DNA of 64,000 bases from Erwinia phyllosphaerae (GTDB lineage: Bacteria > Pseudomonadota > Gammaproteobacteria > Enterobacterales > Enterobacteriaceae): positions 82,770-146,769 of the forward strand of contig NZ_JAHSPF010000012.1 of assembly GCF_019132875.1 (NCBI RefSeq), written 5' to 3'. Position numbers and translations under genes: made by a program. Shown one piece after another: positions 32,101 to 41,505 of the stretch. The notes under the pieces were generated by a model. That model did no database searches and was not told the origin of the DNA. It saw only the letters and a list, made by a program, of their open reading frames with translations. Each line of letters opens with the position of its first letter. Position 1 is the stretch's first letter.

Positions 32101-32116
32101 AAAATAACGTTATTTT
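32101..32116. repeat. 16-bp perfect palindrome
   Basis: AAAATAACGTTATTTT, in AT-rich DNA about 140 bp after pgm and 360 bp before ybfA. It has the look of an operator half-site pair, but no promoter or gene is tied to it. Confidence 0.6.
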
Positions 32117-32478
32117 AACCGTGTATAAATGGCGCGCTAAAAATAGCCGTTAAATTCTATTAGTGTTCAGTAAGATCACGAGGCTATTATCCTGCGAAGT
32201 TATGTTACTAACGTGATTTAATGTAAATAATCTGGTCGACTTATAGTCGTTGCGAAAATTAAGGTGTAGCCTGGATATTGGCGAAAGCAAACTTTCATCA
32301 CAACTGCCGTTACCATTCAGTAATGTTAAATTAGGGTTAAAAAACTTCCTTGAATTAACTGTTATTTAACTTTTTAGGGCGAATAAAATAATCAACCTTA
32401 ACAGGTCTGATCAGTGGTAAATAATCAGGCAAATTGGTATTATTTTAACCAGTCTGTTTTGATTATTCAGGAGGGTTT

Positions 32479-32685
32479 ATGAACCTTTACCAGCGTTACT
32501 CATTGCCTCATCTTATCCTGCGCCGTACCGCAACGATGCTTGTTGCTATCCTCGCGCTGCCCGTCATGCTGTTTTATCGCGACAGAAGCCGGTTCTACAG
32601 CTATCTGCATCGCTGCTGGTGCAAAAACAGTACGCAGCCGGTCTGGCTGGCGCAATCAGAAATGGCCGCAACGGAGCTTTATTAA
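32479..32685 (+). CDS. ybfA: YbfA family protein (DUF2517)
   Basis: A 68-residue protein, the same length as E. coli YbfA and matching it in ALPVMLFYRDRSRFYSYLHR and PVW-x-AQSEMA. There is one hydrophobic segment (~17-32), so a small inner-membrane protein is likely; function unknown. It has a strong AGGAGGG ribosome site. It stands alone between two gene-free gaps. Confidence 0.9.
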   Translation: MNLYQRYSLPHLILRRTATMLVAILALPVMLFYRDRSRFYSYLHRCWCKNSTQPVWLAQSEMAATELY

Positions 32686-32796
32686 GTTTCGCCTCCTGTC
32701 CGCTTTATAGCGCATGGCCTTTTTTAAGCTACTTCAGGCTGCTGATAAACTTTCATTTTCAATTATCAGGTCGCTTTCAAACCGGTAAATAATCAG

Positions 32797-32833
<37 letters not shown>

Positions 32834-32870
32834 GACAAGGACACGCCGTAACTCCCTCCCTGGGGGTTGG

Positions 32871-32892
32871 TTTGGCGCGCCCATGCGCCAAA
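32871..32892. repeat. hairpin in ybfA-ybgA gap
   Basis: TTTGGCGC and GCGCCAAA form a perfect 8-bp stem around GCCCAT. No T run follows directly, so it is not a typical terminator. Confidence 0.7.
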
Positions 32893-33040
32893 ACGGGCCG
32901 TTTAATCTCCTGCTCTGGCCAGGGCTTTTCCCTTCAGCAACAGCGTCCACAGCCTGTACTTTAAACCTGTACAAGATATTTTGTTTTGTATAGTTTTAAC
33001 GGCTACACTTAAGGGTGTCCGTAGCGAAGGGGAGAAAGAG

Positions 33041-33997
33041 ATGAGTGATAAAATTCCGGTAGGCATCAGCGCCTGCCTGCTTGGCGACAGCGTCCGTTTT
33101 GATGGCGGCCACAAGCGCTGCGCTTTTGCCGCTGAAGATCTGGCTCCTTTTATGCGCTATGAACCCGTTTGTCCGGAAATGGCCATTGGTCTGCCAACGC
33201 CGCGCCCGGCGCTGCGTCTCACCGAGCAATCTGACGGTGCCGTTGAACTTTGCTTTAGCAATGGCAAGGGCGAGCCGCTGACCAATGAGATGCAGAGCTT
33301 TTCCGAGAAGAAGATCGCTAACCTGCATCACCTTTGCGGCTATATCGTCTGCGCCAAATCGCCCAGCTGCGGTATGGAGCGGGTGCGCGTATATCAGCCG
33401 GAAAATAACAACAACCGTAAAGAAGGCATCGGTATCTTTACGCGCGAACTGATGAAGCAAATGCCGTGGTTGCCGGTGGAAGAAGACGGCAGGCTGCACG
33501 ATCCTGTGCTGCGCGAAAACTTTGTTGAACGTATCTACACGCTGCATGAATTTAATCAGATGTGGCGCAGCGGCCTGACTCGCGGCAAGCTGATTGCCTT
33601 TCACAGCCGCTATAAGCTTTCATTGTTAGCCCACTCGCAGCCGGAATATCGTGAAATGGGGCGCTTTGTCGCCGCTGTGGAAAGCTGGTCTTCACTGGAA
33701 GCGTTTGCCTTTGAGTATCGTCAGCGCCTGATGGACCTGTTGAAACACAAGGCGACGCGCGGCAACCATACCAACGTGATGATGCACGTTCAGGGCTACT
33801 TCCGGCCGCAGCTAAATGCGAAACAGCGCCAGGAACTGAGCTCGCTGATCGATCACTACCGGCAGGGGTTACAGCCGTTGCTGGCTCCGATGACATTGTT
33901 AAAGCACTACATGTCGGAATACCCCGATCCTTACCTGGCGCAGCAGCGCTATTTTGAACCCTATCCGGAAGCACTCCGCCTGCGTTACGGCCATTAA
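33041..33997 (+). CDS. ybgA: YbgA: DUF523 (TudS-like) + DUF1722 two-domain protein
   Basis: A 318-residue protein. Residues 1-~150 are a DUF523 domain related to the thiouracil desulfurase TudS, with cysteines C12, C44, C104 and C110 (SACLLG, EPVCPE, CAKSPSC), enough to ligate a 4Fe-4S cluster. Residues ~190-318 are the DUF1722 domain (YKLSLLAHSQPEYREMGR). E. coli YbgA is only the DUF1722 half. It lies 17 bp upstream of phrB. The start has a clear AAGGGGAG site. Thiopyrimidine desulfuration is inferred from domain family only. Confidence 0.92.
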   Translation: MSDKIPVGISACLLGDSVRFDGGHKRCAFAAEDLAPFMRYEPVCPEMAIGLPTPRPALRLTEQSDGAVELCFSNGKGEPLTNEMQSFSEKKIANLHHLCGYIVCAKSPSCGMERVRVYQPENNNNRKEGIGIFTRELMKQMPWLPVEEDGRLHDPVLRENFVERIYTLHEFNQMWRSGLTRGKLIAFHSRYKLSLLAHSQPEYREMGRFVAAVESWSSLEAFAFEYRQRLMDLLKHKATRGNHTNVMMHVQGYFRPQLNAKQRQELSSLIDHYRQGLQPLLAPMTLLKHYMSEYPDPYLAQQRYFEPYPEALRLRYGH

Positions 33998-34014
33998 TTT
34001 TTACACGGAGCTTT

Positions 34015-35433
34015 ATGGCTACCCACCTTGTCTGGATGCGCAACGATCTGCGCATCCACGATAACTACGCGCTTCATGCAGCCTGTCGTGACGAAAATGC
34101 TACCGTGCTGGCGCTTTATATCGCCACGCCAGAGCAGTGGCGCGCGCATGACATGTCGGCAAAGCAGGCCGCGTTTATTTATCAAAGCGTTCAGGATGTA
34201 CAGCAGTCGCTGGCGGATAAAGGCATTCCGCTACACTATCTGCAATGTGATGACTTTTCTGCCGCCGTCGAAGCGCTGAAAGATTTTTGCCAGCAGCACA
34301 AGGTCGACAGGCTGTTTTACAACTATCAACACGAAGTTAACGAAAGGCAGCGCGATGCCAAAGCGGAGCGCGAGCTTTACGACCTGGATGTTGTCTCGCA
34401 AGGGTTTGACGACGGACTGTTGCCGCCCGGTAGCGTACTGACGGGCAACCGCGAAATGTTCAAGGTCTTTACGCCCTTCAGTAAAGCTTTTGTGCGGAGG
34501 CTACGTGAAGGCATGCCGGAATGCGCACCCGCACCGAAACCCCGCAATCGGGCTCCCTTACAGGAGAAGCCTGCGCTAAAGCCTTTTGACTATCCGCAAG
34601 AGGAATTCGACGAAGAGCTTTTTCCCGCAGGTGAAAAAACGGCCATTCAGCGCCTGCGCGAATTCTGCCAACAGCCGGTGGTAGATTATGCGGCAAAGCG
34701 CGATACGCCAGCCACCGACGGCACCAGCCGTCTTTCGGTTTACCTGGTTACCGGCGTGCTTTCTCCCCGCCAGTGCCTTCATCGGCTGCTGCGCGAACAT
34801 CCCGATGCGCTGGAAAACGAAAAAACCTTTACCTGGCTTAACGAACTTATCTGGCGCGAATTCTATCGCCATCTGCTGGTTGCCTGGCCTGCGCTTTGTA
34901 AGCATCAGCCTTTTATCGGCTGGACCAAAAACGTGCGGTGGCAAAGTAACGAAGAGCAGCTGACGGCCTGGCAGCAGGGAAAAACCGGTTATCCCATCGT
35001 CGATGCCGCCATGCGCCAGCTTAATACGCTGGGCTGGATGCATAACCGCCTACGTATGATTACCGCCAGTTTTTTGATTAAGGATCTGCTGATCGACTGG
35101 CGGATCGGCGAACGCTACTTTATGTCGCAGCTGATCGATGGCGATCTGGCGGCCAATAACGGTGGCTGGCAGTGGGCCGCTTCCAGCGGGAACGATGCCG
35201 CGCCTTACTTCCGCATCTTTAATCCGACCACCCAGGGCGAGCGTTTCGATAAGCAGGGCGAATTTATTTATCGCTGGCTGCCGGAACTGAAAGATGTTCC
35301 CGTTCAGCATATCCATCAGCCGCAGGAGTGGGCGAAGAAAAACGGCGTGCGGCTCGACTACCCGCCACAGATTGTCGACCATAAAGAGGCCCGCAAGCGC
35401 GCGCTGGCTGCTTACGAGGCGGCAAGGAAATAG
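34015..35433 (+). CDS. phrB: deoxyribodipyrimidine photolyase
   Basis: Light-driven repair of cyclobutane pyrimidine dimers. It is 472 residues, identical in length to E. coli PhrB. It has the N-terminal Rossmann antenna domain (THLVWMRNDLRIHDN) and C-terminal FAD domain with NELIWREFYRH and the signature WMHNRLRMITASFL. Immediately after ybgA, probably one transcript. Confidence 0.97.
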   Translation: MATHLVWMRNDLRIHDNYALHAACRDENATVLALYIATPEQWRAHDMSAKQAAFIYQSVQDVQQSLADKGIPLHYLQCDDFSAAVEALKDFCQQHKVDRLFYNYQHEVNERQRDAKAERELYDLDVVSQGFDDGLLPPGSVLTGNREMFKVFTPFSKAFVRRLREGMPECAPAPKPRNRAPLQEKPALKPFDYPQEEFDEELFPAGEKTAIQRLREFCQQPVVDYAAKRDTPATDGTSRLSVYLVTGVLSPRQCLHRLLREHPDALENEKTFTWLNELIWREFYRHLLVAWPALCKHQPFIGWTKNVRWQSNEEQLTAWQQGKTGYPIVDAAMRQLNTLGWMHNRLRMITASFLIKDLLIDWRIGERYFMSQLIDGDLAANNGGWQWAASSGNDAAPYFRIFNPTTQGERFDKQGEFIYRWLPELKDVPVQHIHQPQEWAKKNGVRLDYPPQIVDHKEARKRALAAYEAARK

Positions 35434-35495
35434 CCGTGCCCGGCACCGTCTGCTAAAGTTGCCGCATTCAGAACGTGAAAAGATCAGGATGCGCT

Positions 35496-36239
35496 ATGCA
35501 AAACAGTGAACTCGAAAAAATCGTTAATCAGCAGCTTAACAGCGCAGGCTTCAGCGACTATGCCCCGAACGGTCTTCAGGTTGAAGGCCGGGCGGAGATT
35601 CAAAAAATCGTTACCGGCGTGACGGCCTGCCAGGCGTTGCTGGATGAAGCGGTACGCCTGCAGGCGGATGCGGTACTGGTGCACCACGGCTACTTCTGGA
35701 AAAGCGAAGCCCAGGTGATTAAAGGGATGAAGCGCAACCGGCTAAAAACGCTGCTGGCGAACGATATCAACCTGTATGGCTGGCATCTGCCGCTGGACGC
35801 GCATCCCGAACTGGGCAATAACGCCCAGCTGGCAAAAATGTTTGGTATTGAGGTGAAAGGCGAAGTGATGCCGCTGGTTCCCTGGGGCGAGTTGGCCGAG
35901 CCTTTAACGGGTGAACAGCTAAAAGAACGTATCGCTACCGTTCTGCAACGCGAACCGCTGCACTGTGGCGACAACGCGCCCGCGCAGATTCGTCGCGTGG
36001 CCTGGTGTTCCGGCGGCGGGCAGGGCTTTATCGACGCGGCAGCGGCAGCTGGCGTAGATGCTTTTATCTCCGGGGAAGTTTCCGAGCAGACCATCCACAG
36101 CGCGCGCGAGCAGGGCATACACTTTTTTGGCGCAGGCCATCACGCTACCGAACGCGGCGGCATTAAAGCCTTAGGCGAGTGGCTGGCGCAACATCACGGC
36201 CTGGACGTCACCTTTATCGATATCGATAATCCAGCCTGA
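35496..36239 (+). CDS. ybgI: NIF3-family metal-binding protein YbgI
   Basis: A 247-residue GTP cyclohydrolase 1 type 2 homologue, equal in length to E. coli YbgI, a hexameric toroid with a dinuclear metal site. Metal ligands include H63-H64 (VHHGYFW) and HHATERGG near the C-terminus. Its function is not settled; proposals include DNA repair and metal insertion. Often adjacent to pxp genes, as here. ATG MQNSELEKI was chosen on family match; upstream ATGs extend only 7 codons. Confidence 0.95.
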   Translation: MQNSELEKIVNQQLNSAGFSDYAPNGLQVEGRAEIQKIVTGVTACQALLDEAVRLQADAVLVHHGYFWKSEAQVIKGMKRNRLKTLLANDINLYGWHLPLDAHPELGNNAQLAKMFGIEVKGEVMPLVPWGELAEPLTGEQLKERIATVLQREPLHCGDNAPAQIRRVAWCSGGGQGFIDAAAAAGVDAFISGEVSEQTIHSAREQGIHFFGAGHHATERGGIKALGEWLAQHHGLDVTFIDIDNPA

Positions 36240-36282
36240 AGACTAACGGGCGGTTACTGCGCCGCCCAAAGAGATGCCTGCG

Positions 36283-36489
36283 TCAGGGACTGGGCGCAAC
36301 GGAAATCACAGAAAATCCTGCTACGCCATCCACACCCGCTCCGGGGGCATGCTGTCGTGCCGTGTCCTGCAATATCGCCTCGTGCACCTCTTCCTGAGTA
36401 GGTTCGCCGTCGCTTTCCAGCAGGACTTCGTCAGATCGGGTTTGACCTTCCACTTCGTGTTCGTAAGTAATTTTATATGTCGTAGCCAT
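36283..36489 (-). CDS. small hypothetical protein, 68 residues
   Basis: I do not recognise this gene. It is on the minus strand opposite its neighbours, with a perfect GGAGG 5 nt before the ATG (MATTYKITYEHEVEG), so it looks genuinely translated. The protein is acidic in the middle (ESDGEPTQEEVHEAI) with no membrane segment and no cysteines, predicted soluble. It lies between convergent ybgI and divergent pxpB. E. coli has nothing at this place. Confidence 0.75.
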   Translation of the reverse strand: MATTYKITYEHEVEGQTRSDEVLLESDGEPTQEEVHEAILQDTARQHAPGAGVDGVAGFSVISVAPSP

Positions 36490-36589
36490 CAATACCTCCG
36501 TAAGACAGAAGTATTAAGCGTAGCTGCTGTGCAGCGCCTGCCGCGCTTTTTCGTCGTTTAACCTGGCGCAACCTTCTGTTACGTCAGCA

Positions 36590-36618
36590 TTGACACCGCT
36601 ATAACATTTCCGCATAAC
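36590..36618 (+). promoter_or_regulatory. promoter of the pxpBCA operon
   Basis: TTGACA (36590-36595) and CATAAC (36613-36618) lie exactly 17 bp apart, 54 bp before the pxpB start. Confidence 0.7.
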
Positions 36619-36671
36619 TGTTTCTTCTTTCTGGAAAACAGTGGCCTTGCCAACGGGCCCGGAGGAGCGTT

Positions 36672-37328
36672 TTGCAACGAGCACGTTGTTACCTTTTAGG
36701 CGAACGCGCGGTAGTGCTTGAGCTGGAACCCCCCGTCACTCTTGAGAGCCAGCAGCGTATTTGGGGCCTGTCGCAGCGGCTGGCCGATCGTGCAGAGGTG
36801 ACGGAGGTCATTCCCGGCATGAACAACATTACGGTGATCCTGAGCAACCCGGAGCAGCATGCGCTGGACGCCATCGAATGGCTGCAAAGCTGGTGGGAAA
36901 AAAGCGAAGCGCTGGTGCTGGAAACGCGTGAAATTACTATTCCGGTAATTTACGGCGGCGCGGCAGGGCCAGATCTGGAGGTTGTGGCGCGCCACAGCAA
37001 GCTGACGGCAAAGCAGGTAGTGGAGGCGCATGCGGCAGGCCGCTATGTGGTTTTCTTCATTGGTTTCCAGCCAGGCTTTCCCTATCTGGCCGGACTGGAC
37101 GAGCGGCTTTACACGCCGCGCCGCGCCGAACCCCGCATTCAGGTGCCTGCCGGTTCGGTTGGCATCGGCGGTAGCCAGACGGGCGTTTATCCGCTTGCCG
37201 CGCCCGGCGGCTGGCAGCTTATCGGCCAGACTTCCGTTGCACTGTTTACGCCCGAACAACAACCGCCAACCTTTCTGCGGCCGGGTGATAACGTCCGCTT
37301 TGTGCCGCAAAAGGAGGGCGTATGCTGA
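36672..37328 (+). CDS. pxpB: 5-oxoprolinase subunit PxpB
   Basis: ATP-dependent 5-oxoprolinase subunit (KipI-type), 218 residues, which with PxpC and PxpA opens pyroglutamate to glutamate. It carries [11 protein letters not shown] and the [18 protein letters not shown] block typical of the family. The start codon is TTG with a strong GGAGGAG before it, matching MQRARCYL of E. coli YbgJ. It overlaps pxpC by 7 bp. Confidence 0.96.
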   Translation: MQRARCYLLGERAVVLELEPPVTLESQQRIWGLSQRLADRAEVTEVIPGMNNITVILSNPEQHALDAIEWLQSWWEKSEALVLETREITIPVIYGGAAGPDLEVVARHSKLTAKQVVEAHAAGRYVVFFIGFQPGFPYLAGLDERLYTPRRAEPRIQVPAGSVGIGGSQTGVYPLAAPGGWQLIGQTSVALFTPEQQPPTFLRPGDNVRFVPQKEGVC

Positions 37329-38254
37329 AAATCATTCGCGCCGGGATGAGTACCACGCTACAGGATGCGGGCCGCACCGGCTGGCGTCAGTACGGTATCG
37401 GCAGCGGCGGCGTGCTGGATTACCCGGCGATGGCAACGGCTAACCTGCTGGTCGGCAATGATAAAAACAGCCCGGTGCTGGAAATCACGCTGGGGCAGTT
37501 CTGTGCGGAATTTACCCGTGACGGCTGGATAGCGTTGACCGGTGCAGGCTGCCGCGCAGAGCTGGACGGCAAGCCTGTCTGGACCGGCTGGCGCACCGCC
37601 GTACGTAAAGGCTCGCGGCTGACCCTCAAAATGCCGTTGCGGGGAATGCGCAGCTATTTAGCGCTGGACGGCAGCTTTGCCGCCGTGCCGGTTTTAGGAT
37701 CGTGCAGTACGGATATCAAAACCGGCTTTGGCGGTTTTGCCGGACGCCAGATTGAAGATGGCGACAGCCTGCCGCTGGGCGAGCCTGGCCGCGTTTTCCG
37801 CAAACCGGCGGGCGTTCGCCAACTGCTGTTTGATAACCGCGTTCGGGCAATGATCGGGCCTGAATACCATGAGTTCAGCCGTGAGAGCCGGGACCTGTTC
37901 TGGCGCACCAGCTGGCGGCTCAGCCCGCAGAGTAACCGCATGGGCTATCGCCTGGAGGGCCGCGTGCTGGCTCGTCAGGCAGAGCGCGAAATGCTATCGC
38001 ACGGCCTGCTGCCCGGCGTCATTCAGGTGCCGCCAAACGGCCAGCCGATTGTCCTGATGGCGGATGCGCAAACCACCGGCGGCTATCCGCGTATTGCCTG
38101 CGTTATTGAGGCGGATCTTTATCATCTGGCGCAAATCCGCCTGGGCGAGCCCATCCATTTTATTCACTGCACGTTAGAAGAGGCATTACAGGCGAAGCGC
38201 GAACGCCAGCGCTCGCTGGAGCAAATGGCCTGGGGATTAGCCAATGAAGATTGA
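37322..38254 (+). CDS. pxpC: 5-oxoprolinase subunit PxpC
   Basis: KipA-type subunit, 310 residues, carboxyltransferase domain 2-like fold. N-terminus [20 protein letters not shown] and the [13 protein letters not shown] segment match YbgK. It overlaps both pxpB and pxpA (by 11 bp), a translationally coupled trio. Confidence 0.96.
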   Translation: MLKIIRAGMSTTLQDAGRTGWRQYGIGSGGVLDYPAMATANLLVGNDKNSPVLEITLGQFCAEFTRDGWIALTGAGCRAELDGKPVWTGWRTAVRKGSRLTLKMPLRGMRSYLALDGSFAAVPVLGSCSTDIKTGFGGFAGRQIEDGDSLPLGEPGRVFRKPAGVRQLLFDNRVRAMIGPEYHEFSRESRDLFWRTSWRLSPQSNRMGYRLEGRVLARQAEREMLSHGLLPGVIQVPPNGQPIVLMADAQTTGGYPRIACVIEADLYHLAQIRLGEPIHFIHCTLEEALQAKRERQRSLEQMAWGLANED

Positions 38255-38981
38255 TTTAAACGCCGACCTGGGCGAGGGCTGTGACCACGATCGCGAACTG
38301 CTACAGCTGGTCTCATCGGCCAATATCGCCTGCGGTTTTCATGCCGGAGATGCGGACACCATGCGACAGTCCGTGCGCTGGGCGCTGGAATATAACGTTC
38401 AGATTGGCGCGCATCCGTCATTTCCGGATCGGGAAAACTTTGGCCGTACGCGCTTTACCCTTCCGCCAGAGACGGTTTATGCGCAAACGCTGGAGCAGAT
38501 TGGCGCGCTTCAGGCTATTGCGCAAAGCGAAGGCGGCAGCGTAACCCACGTCAAGCCACACGGCATGCTTTATAACCAGGCCGCACAAGAGCCGGCGCTG
38601 GCAGAGGCGATTGCTCGCGCGGTAAAAGCAGCGGATCCGCAACTGGTGTTGGTTGGCCTGGCAGGAAGCGAATCTATTAAGGCCGCCAGAAAAGCAGGGC
38701 TGATGACCAGGGAAGAAGTTTTTGCCGATCGCGGCTATCAGGCCGACGGTTCGCTGGTGCCGCGCTCGCAACCGGGCGCGCTGATAGAAAGCGACGAGCA
38801 GGCGATTAGCCAGACGCTGGACATGGTGCAGCTGGGCAAGGTTCGCGCTATCACCGGTGAGTGGGTAGATGTAAAAGCCGAGACCGTGTGCCTGCACGGC
38901 GACGGTGCGCACGCGCTCGTCTTTGCGCGTCAGCTGCGCGCCGCTTTCGCTCGTCACGCTATCACCGTCAGCGGCCGTTAA
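38244..38981 (+). CDS. pxpA: 5-oxoprolinase subunit PxpA
   Basis: LamB/YcsF-family subunit, 245 residues, with [15 protein letters not shown] at the N-terminus and [11 protein letters not shown] (~residue 95-105), both family signatures. It completes the PxpABC enzyme that hydrolyses 5-oxoproline using ATP. It is followed after 136 bp by the DUF969/DUF979 pair, a layout not found in E. coli, where nei follows. Confidence 0.96.
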   Translation: MKIDLNADLGEGCDHDRELLQLVSSANIACGFHAGDADTMRQSVRWALEYNVQIGAHPSFPDRENFGRTRFTLPPETVYAQTLEQIGALQAIAQSEGGSVTHVKPHGMLYNQAAQEPALAEAIARAVKAADPQLVLVGLAGSESIKAARKAGLMTREEVFADRGYQADGSLVPRSQPGALIESDEQAISQTLDMVQLGKVRAITGEWVDVKAETVCLHGDGAHALVFARQLRAAFARHAITVSGR

Positions 38982-39117
38982 CCCGGCCCTCTCTCAAATC
39001 GCTATCTGGCATTGCCTTTGCATTCTTTTTCACTGGCCGTTTTCGCGACGGCCATTTTATTTTCTCTCCCTTACTGCGCTGCAGGTTACAAAGACTCATT
39101 TATTATCAGGAGGATAA

Positions 39118-39846
39118 ATGGAGAACGCCGTCAATCTCTGGCCGCTGGTGGGTATTGCCGCCATCGTGCTGGGTTTTCTGTTACGTTTTAACCCCGTGCT
39201 GGTGGTATTGGTAGCCGGACTGATCACCGGTCTGGCGGCGAAGATGCCGGTCGCCGATATTCTGGAAAAGCTGGGCAGCGGATTTTTAAATACCCGCAAC
39301 CTGCCGTTAATTCTGCTGCTGCCGCTGGTGGTTATTGGCCTGCTGGAGCGTCACGGGTTAAAAGAGCGGGCGCAGGCCTGGATTGCCCAAATCAAAAGCG
39401 CCACGGCGGGAAGACTGCTGATGGTTTATTTGCTGGTGCGCGAACTCACCGCGGCAATGGGGCTGACCAGCCTTGGCGGCCATCCGCAGATGGTGCGGCC
39501 GCTGCTGGCCCCGATGGCAGAAGGCGCGACGGAGAATCGCTACGGCGAACTGCCGCCTGACGTTCGCCATCGTCTGCGCGCAATGGCGGCGGCAACCGAT
39601 AACGTCGGGCTGTTTTTTGGCGAAGATATTTTCGTCGCCTTCGGTGCCATTATCTTTATGCATAACTTTATGCAGGAGTCGGCCGGTATTGAAACCGATC
39701 CGCTAAAGATTGCTGTCTGGGGCATTCCAACGGCCATTTGCGCTTTCCTGATCCACGCTTTCCGCCTGCGTCGTCTGGATAAAAAGCTGGCTGCCGAACT
39801 GTCGGCTCTGAACGCGCAGGCGTTGCAAAGCAAAGGAGGGCGCTGA
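39118..39846 (+). CDS. DUF969 membrane protein, putative oxoproline transporter subunit
   Basis: A 242-residue polytopic membrane protein of the DUF969 family. Hydrophobic segments lie at about 8-25, 26-45, 60-78, 95-115, 155-180 and 190-205. It overlaps the next gene (DUF979) by one base, and the two families nearly always occur as a pair. Lying between pxpABC and pcp, the pair is best explained as an importer of 5-oxoproline or pyroglutamyl peptides; this role is inferred from context, not shown. A strong AGGAGG site precedes the ATG. Confidence 0.85.
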   Translation: MENAVNLWPLVGIAAIVLGFLLRFNPVLVVLVAGLITGLAAKMPVADILEKLGSGFLNTRNLPLILLLPLVVIGLLERHGLKERAQAWIAQIKSATAGRLLMVYLLVRELTAAMGLTSLGGHPQMVRPLLAPMAEGATENRYGELPPDVRHRLRAMAAATDNVGLFFGEDIFVAFGAIIFMHNFMQESAGIETDPLKIAVWGIPTAICAFLIHAFRLRRLDKKLAAELSALNAQALQSKGGR

Positions 39847-40835
39847 TGTTTCAGCTGCATTATCTTTACTGGCTGGCGGGATTGATTCTGCTGGTCGTGG
39901 CCGTGATGTCATGGCGGGACGAGAAAAATCCACGCCGTTTAACTACCGGCTTGTTCTGGGCGCTGTATGGCTTGGTCTTTTTTATCGGCGATGGGGCCGC
40001 AGCATGGCTTGGTGCGCGAACGCTGCATATCGCCATTGGTCTGGTGGTGGTGGTTATGGCGCTGATTGCCGGTCTGGGCGGCGTGAAGCTGGGTTCTTAT
40101 CATCAGCGTACGCCGCAGGAAAGAGAAGCGAGCGCTAAGCGTCTCGGTAACCGCCTGTTTCTGCCCGCGCTGGCCATTCCCGTGGTTACGGTGATTGGCG
40201 TACTGCTGTTTAACAATCTGCCCGGTTTACGTACGGCGGTCTTTGGCGCGGGCAATAACGCCACGCTGGTCACGCTGTTTTCGATGATGGTGGGCTGTCT
40301 GGCAGGCTGGCTGATTGCGCTAAAAATGACGCGTGAGGCACCCGCGCAGTCAGTTCAGGAGGCGCGTCGCCTGCTGGATGCTATCGGCTGGGCGTTTATT
40401 CTGCCGCAGATCCTTGCCACGCTTGGCCTGCTGTTTACCGCCGCCGGCATGGGTACGGCTATATCTCACCTGACGGAAACCTGGCTTGCCGTTGATAATC
40501 GTTTTGTTGCAGTGGCGACTTATGCCATTGGTATGGCGCTGTTGACGATGGTAATGGGTAACGCTTTTGCGGCCTTCCCGATCGTCACCGCCGGTATCGG
40601 TATTCCCATTCTGGTCGTGCAGCATCACGGCGATCCGGCGGTAATGGCGGCCATCGGCATGTTTTCCGGCTACTGCGGCTCGCTGATGACGCCAATGGCC
40701 GCCAATTTCAATATCGTTCCCGCCGCGCTGCTGGAGCTTCCTGACCGCAATGCGGTGATCAAAGCTCAGGTACCAACCGGCGTGCTATTGTTAATAGTGA
40801 ATATTTTCCTTCTCTGGTTCCTGATGTTCCGCTGA
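39846..40835 (+). CDS. DUF979 membrane protein, putative oxoproline transporter subunit
   Basis: A 329-residue polytopic membrane protein of the DUF979 family, about nine or ten hydrophobic segments. The stretch [17 protein letters not shown] and [16 protein letters not shown] resemble the discontinuous helices of ion-transporter-type carriers. It pairs with the preceding DUF969 gene (ATG overlaps its stop) and ends 8 bp before pcp. Transport of 5-oxoproline is inferred from neighbours. Confidence 0.85.
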   Translation: MFQLHYLYWLAGLILLVVAVMSWRDEKNPRRLTTGLFWALYGLVFFIGDGAAAWLGARTLHIAIGLVVVVMALIAGLGGVKLGSYHQRTPQEREASAKRLGNRLFLPALAIPVVTVIGVLLFNNLPGLRTAVFGAGNNATLVTLFSMMVGCLAGWLIALKMTREAPAQSVQEARRLLDAIGWAFILPQILATLGLLFTAAGMGTAISHLTETWLAVDNRFVAVATYAIGMALLTMVMGNAFAAFPIVTAGIGIPILVVQHHGDPAVMAAIGMFSGYCGSLMTPMAANFNIVPAALLELPDRNAVIKAQVPTGVLLLIVNIFLLWFLMFR

Positions 40836-40843
40836 GGTTACTG

Positions 40844-41485
40844 ATGAAAAACGTACTGATCGCCGCGTTTGAGCCGTTTGAAGGTGAACCGGTTAATGCT
40901 TCCTGGGAAGCCGTTAGCCAGCTGCATGAGCGCTTAATCTGCGGCGCACGGGTAGTGGCGAAGCAGCTTCCCTGCGTGTTTGGCGAATCGCTGACGGAGC
41001 TGCATAAAGCCATGGACGAGCTGGCGCCGGAGCTGGTTATCGTGGTGGGGCAGGCCAACGGCCGACCTGATATCACGGTTGAGCGGGTAGCCATCAACAT
41101 TGACGACGCGCGCATTGCCGATAATGCAGGCCAGCAGCCCGTGGACGAACGCATTGTAGAGGATGGCCCGGCCGCGTATTTCACCACGCTGCCGATCAAG
41201 GCCATTGTGGAAGGCATTCGCGAAGCCGATATTCCCGCCTCGGTCTCGCAAACGGCTGGCACCTTTGTTTGCAATCACGTGCTGTACGGGCTGCTGCACC
41301 GGCAGGTAAAGCAGGGTGGTCGCGGCGGCTTTATCCACGTTCCGTATCTGCCGCAGCAGGCGGTCAGGCATCCGGGCGCGGCCAGCATGCCGTTACAGAC
41401 GGTGGTGCTGGCGCTGGAGATGGCGCTTACCATCACGCTAACCGTTGAGCAAGATATAAAACTGACGGGAGGCGCTACCCATTAA
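40844..41485 (+). CDS. pcp: pyrrolidone-carboxylate peptidase
   Basis: Cysteine peptidase (C15) that removes N-terminal pyroglutamate from peptides. It is 213 residues with the catalytic triad at E80 (ITVERVAIN), C143 ([10 protein letters not shown]) and H165 (GFIHVPYLP), the family positions. It is tightly linked to the DUF969/DUF979 pair. Its product, 5-oxoproline, is the substrate of PxpABC, so the block forms a complete salvage route to glutamate. Confidence 0.95.
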   Translation: MKNVLIAAFEPFEGEPVNASWEAVSQLHERLICGARVVAKQLPCVFGESLTELHKAMDELAPELVIVVGQANGRPDITVERVAINIDDARIADNAGQQPVDERIVEDGPAAYFTTLPIKAIVEGIREADIPASVSQTAGTFVCNHVLYGLLHRQVKQGGRGGFIHVPYLPQQAVRHPGAASMPLQTVVLALEMALTITLTVEQDIKLTGGATH

Positions 41486-41505
41486 TCGACTAACAAGGAG
41501 GCACC

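Larger units (their letters stand above)
31964..32478. other. AT-rich gap between pgm and ybfA
   Basis: A 515-bp gap with the pgm terminator and then AT-rich DNA. It contains a 16-bp perfect palindrome (32101-32116) but no coding frame I can support. In E. coli potE, speF and the kdp operon lie here. Confidence 0.7.
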
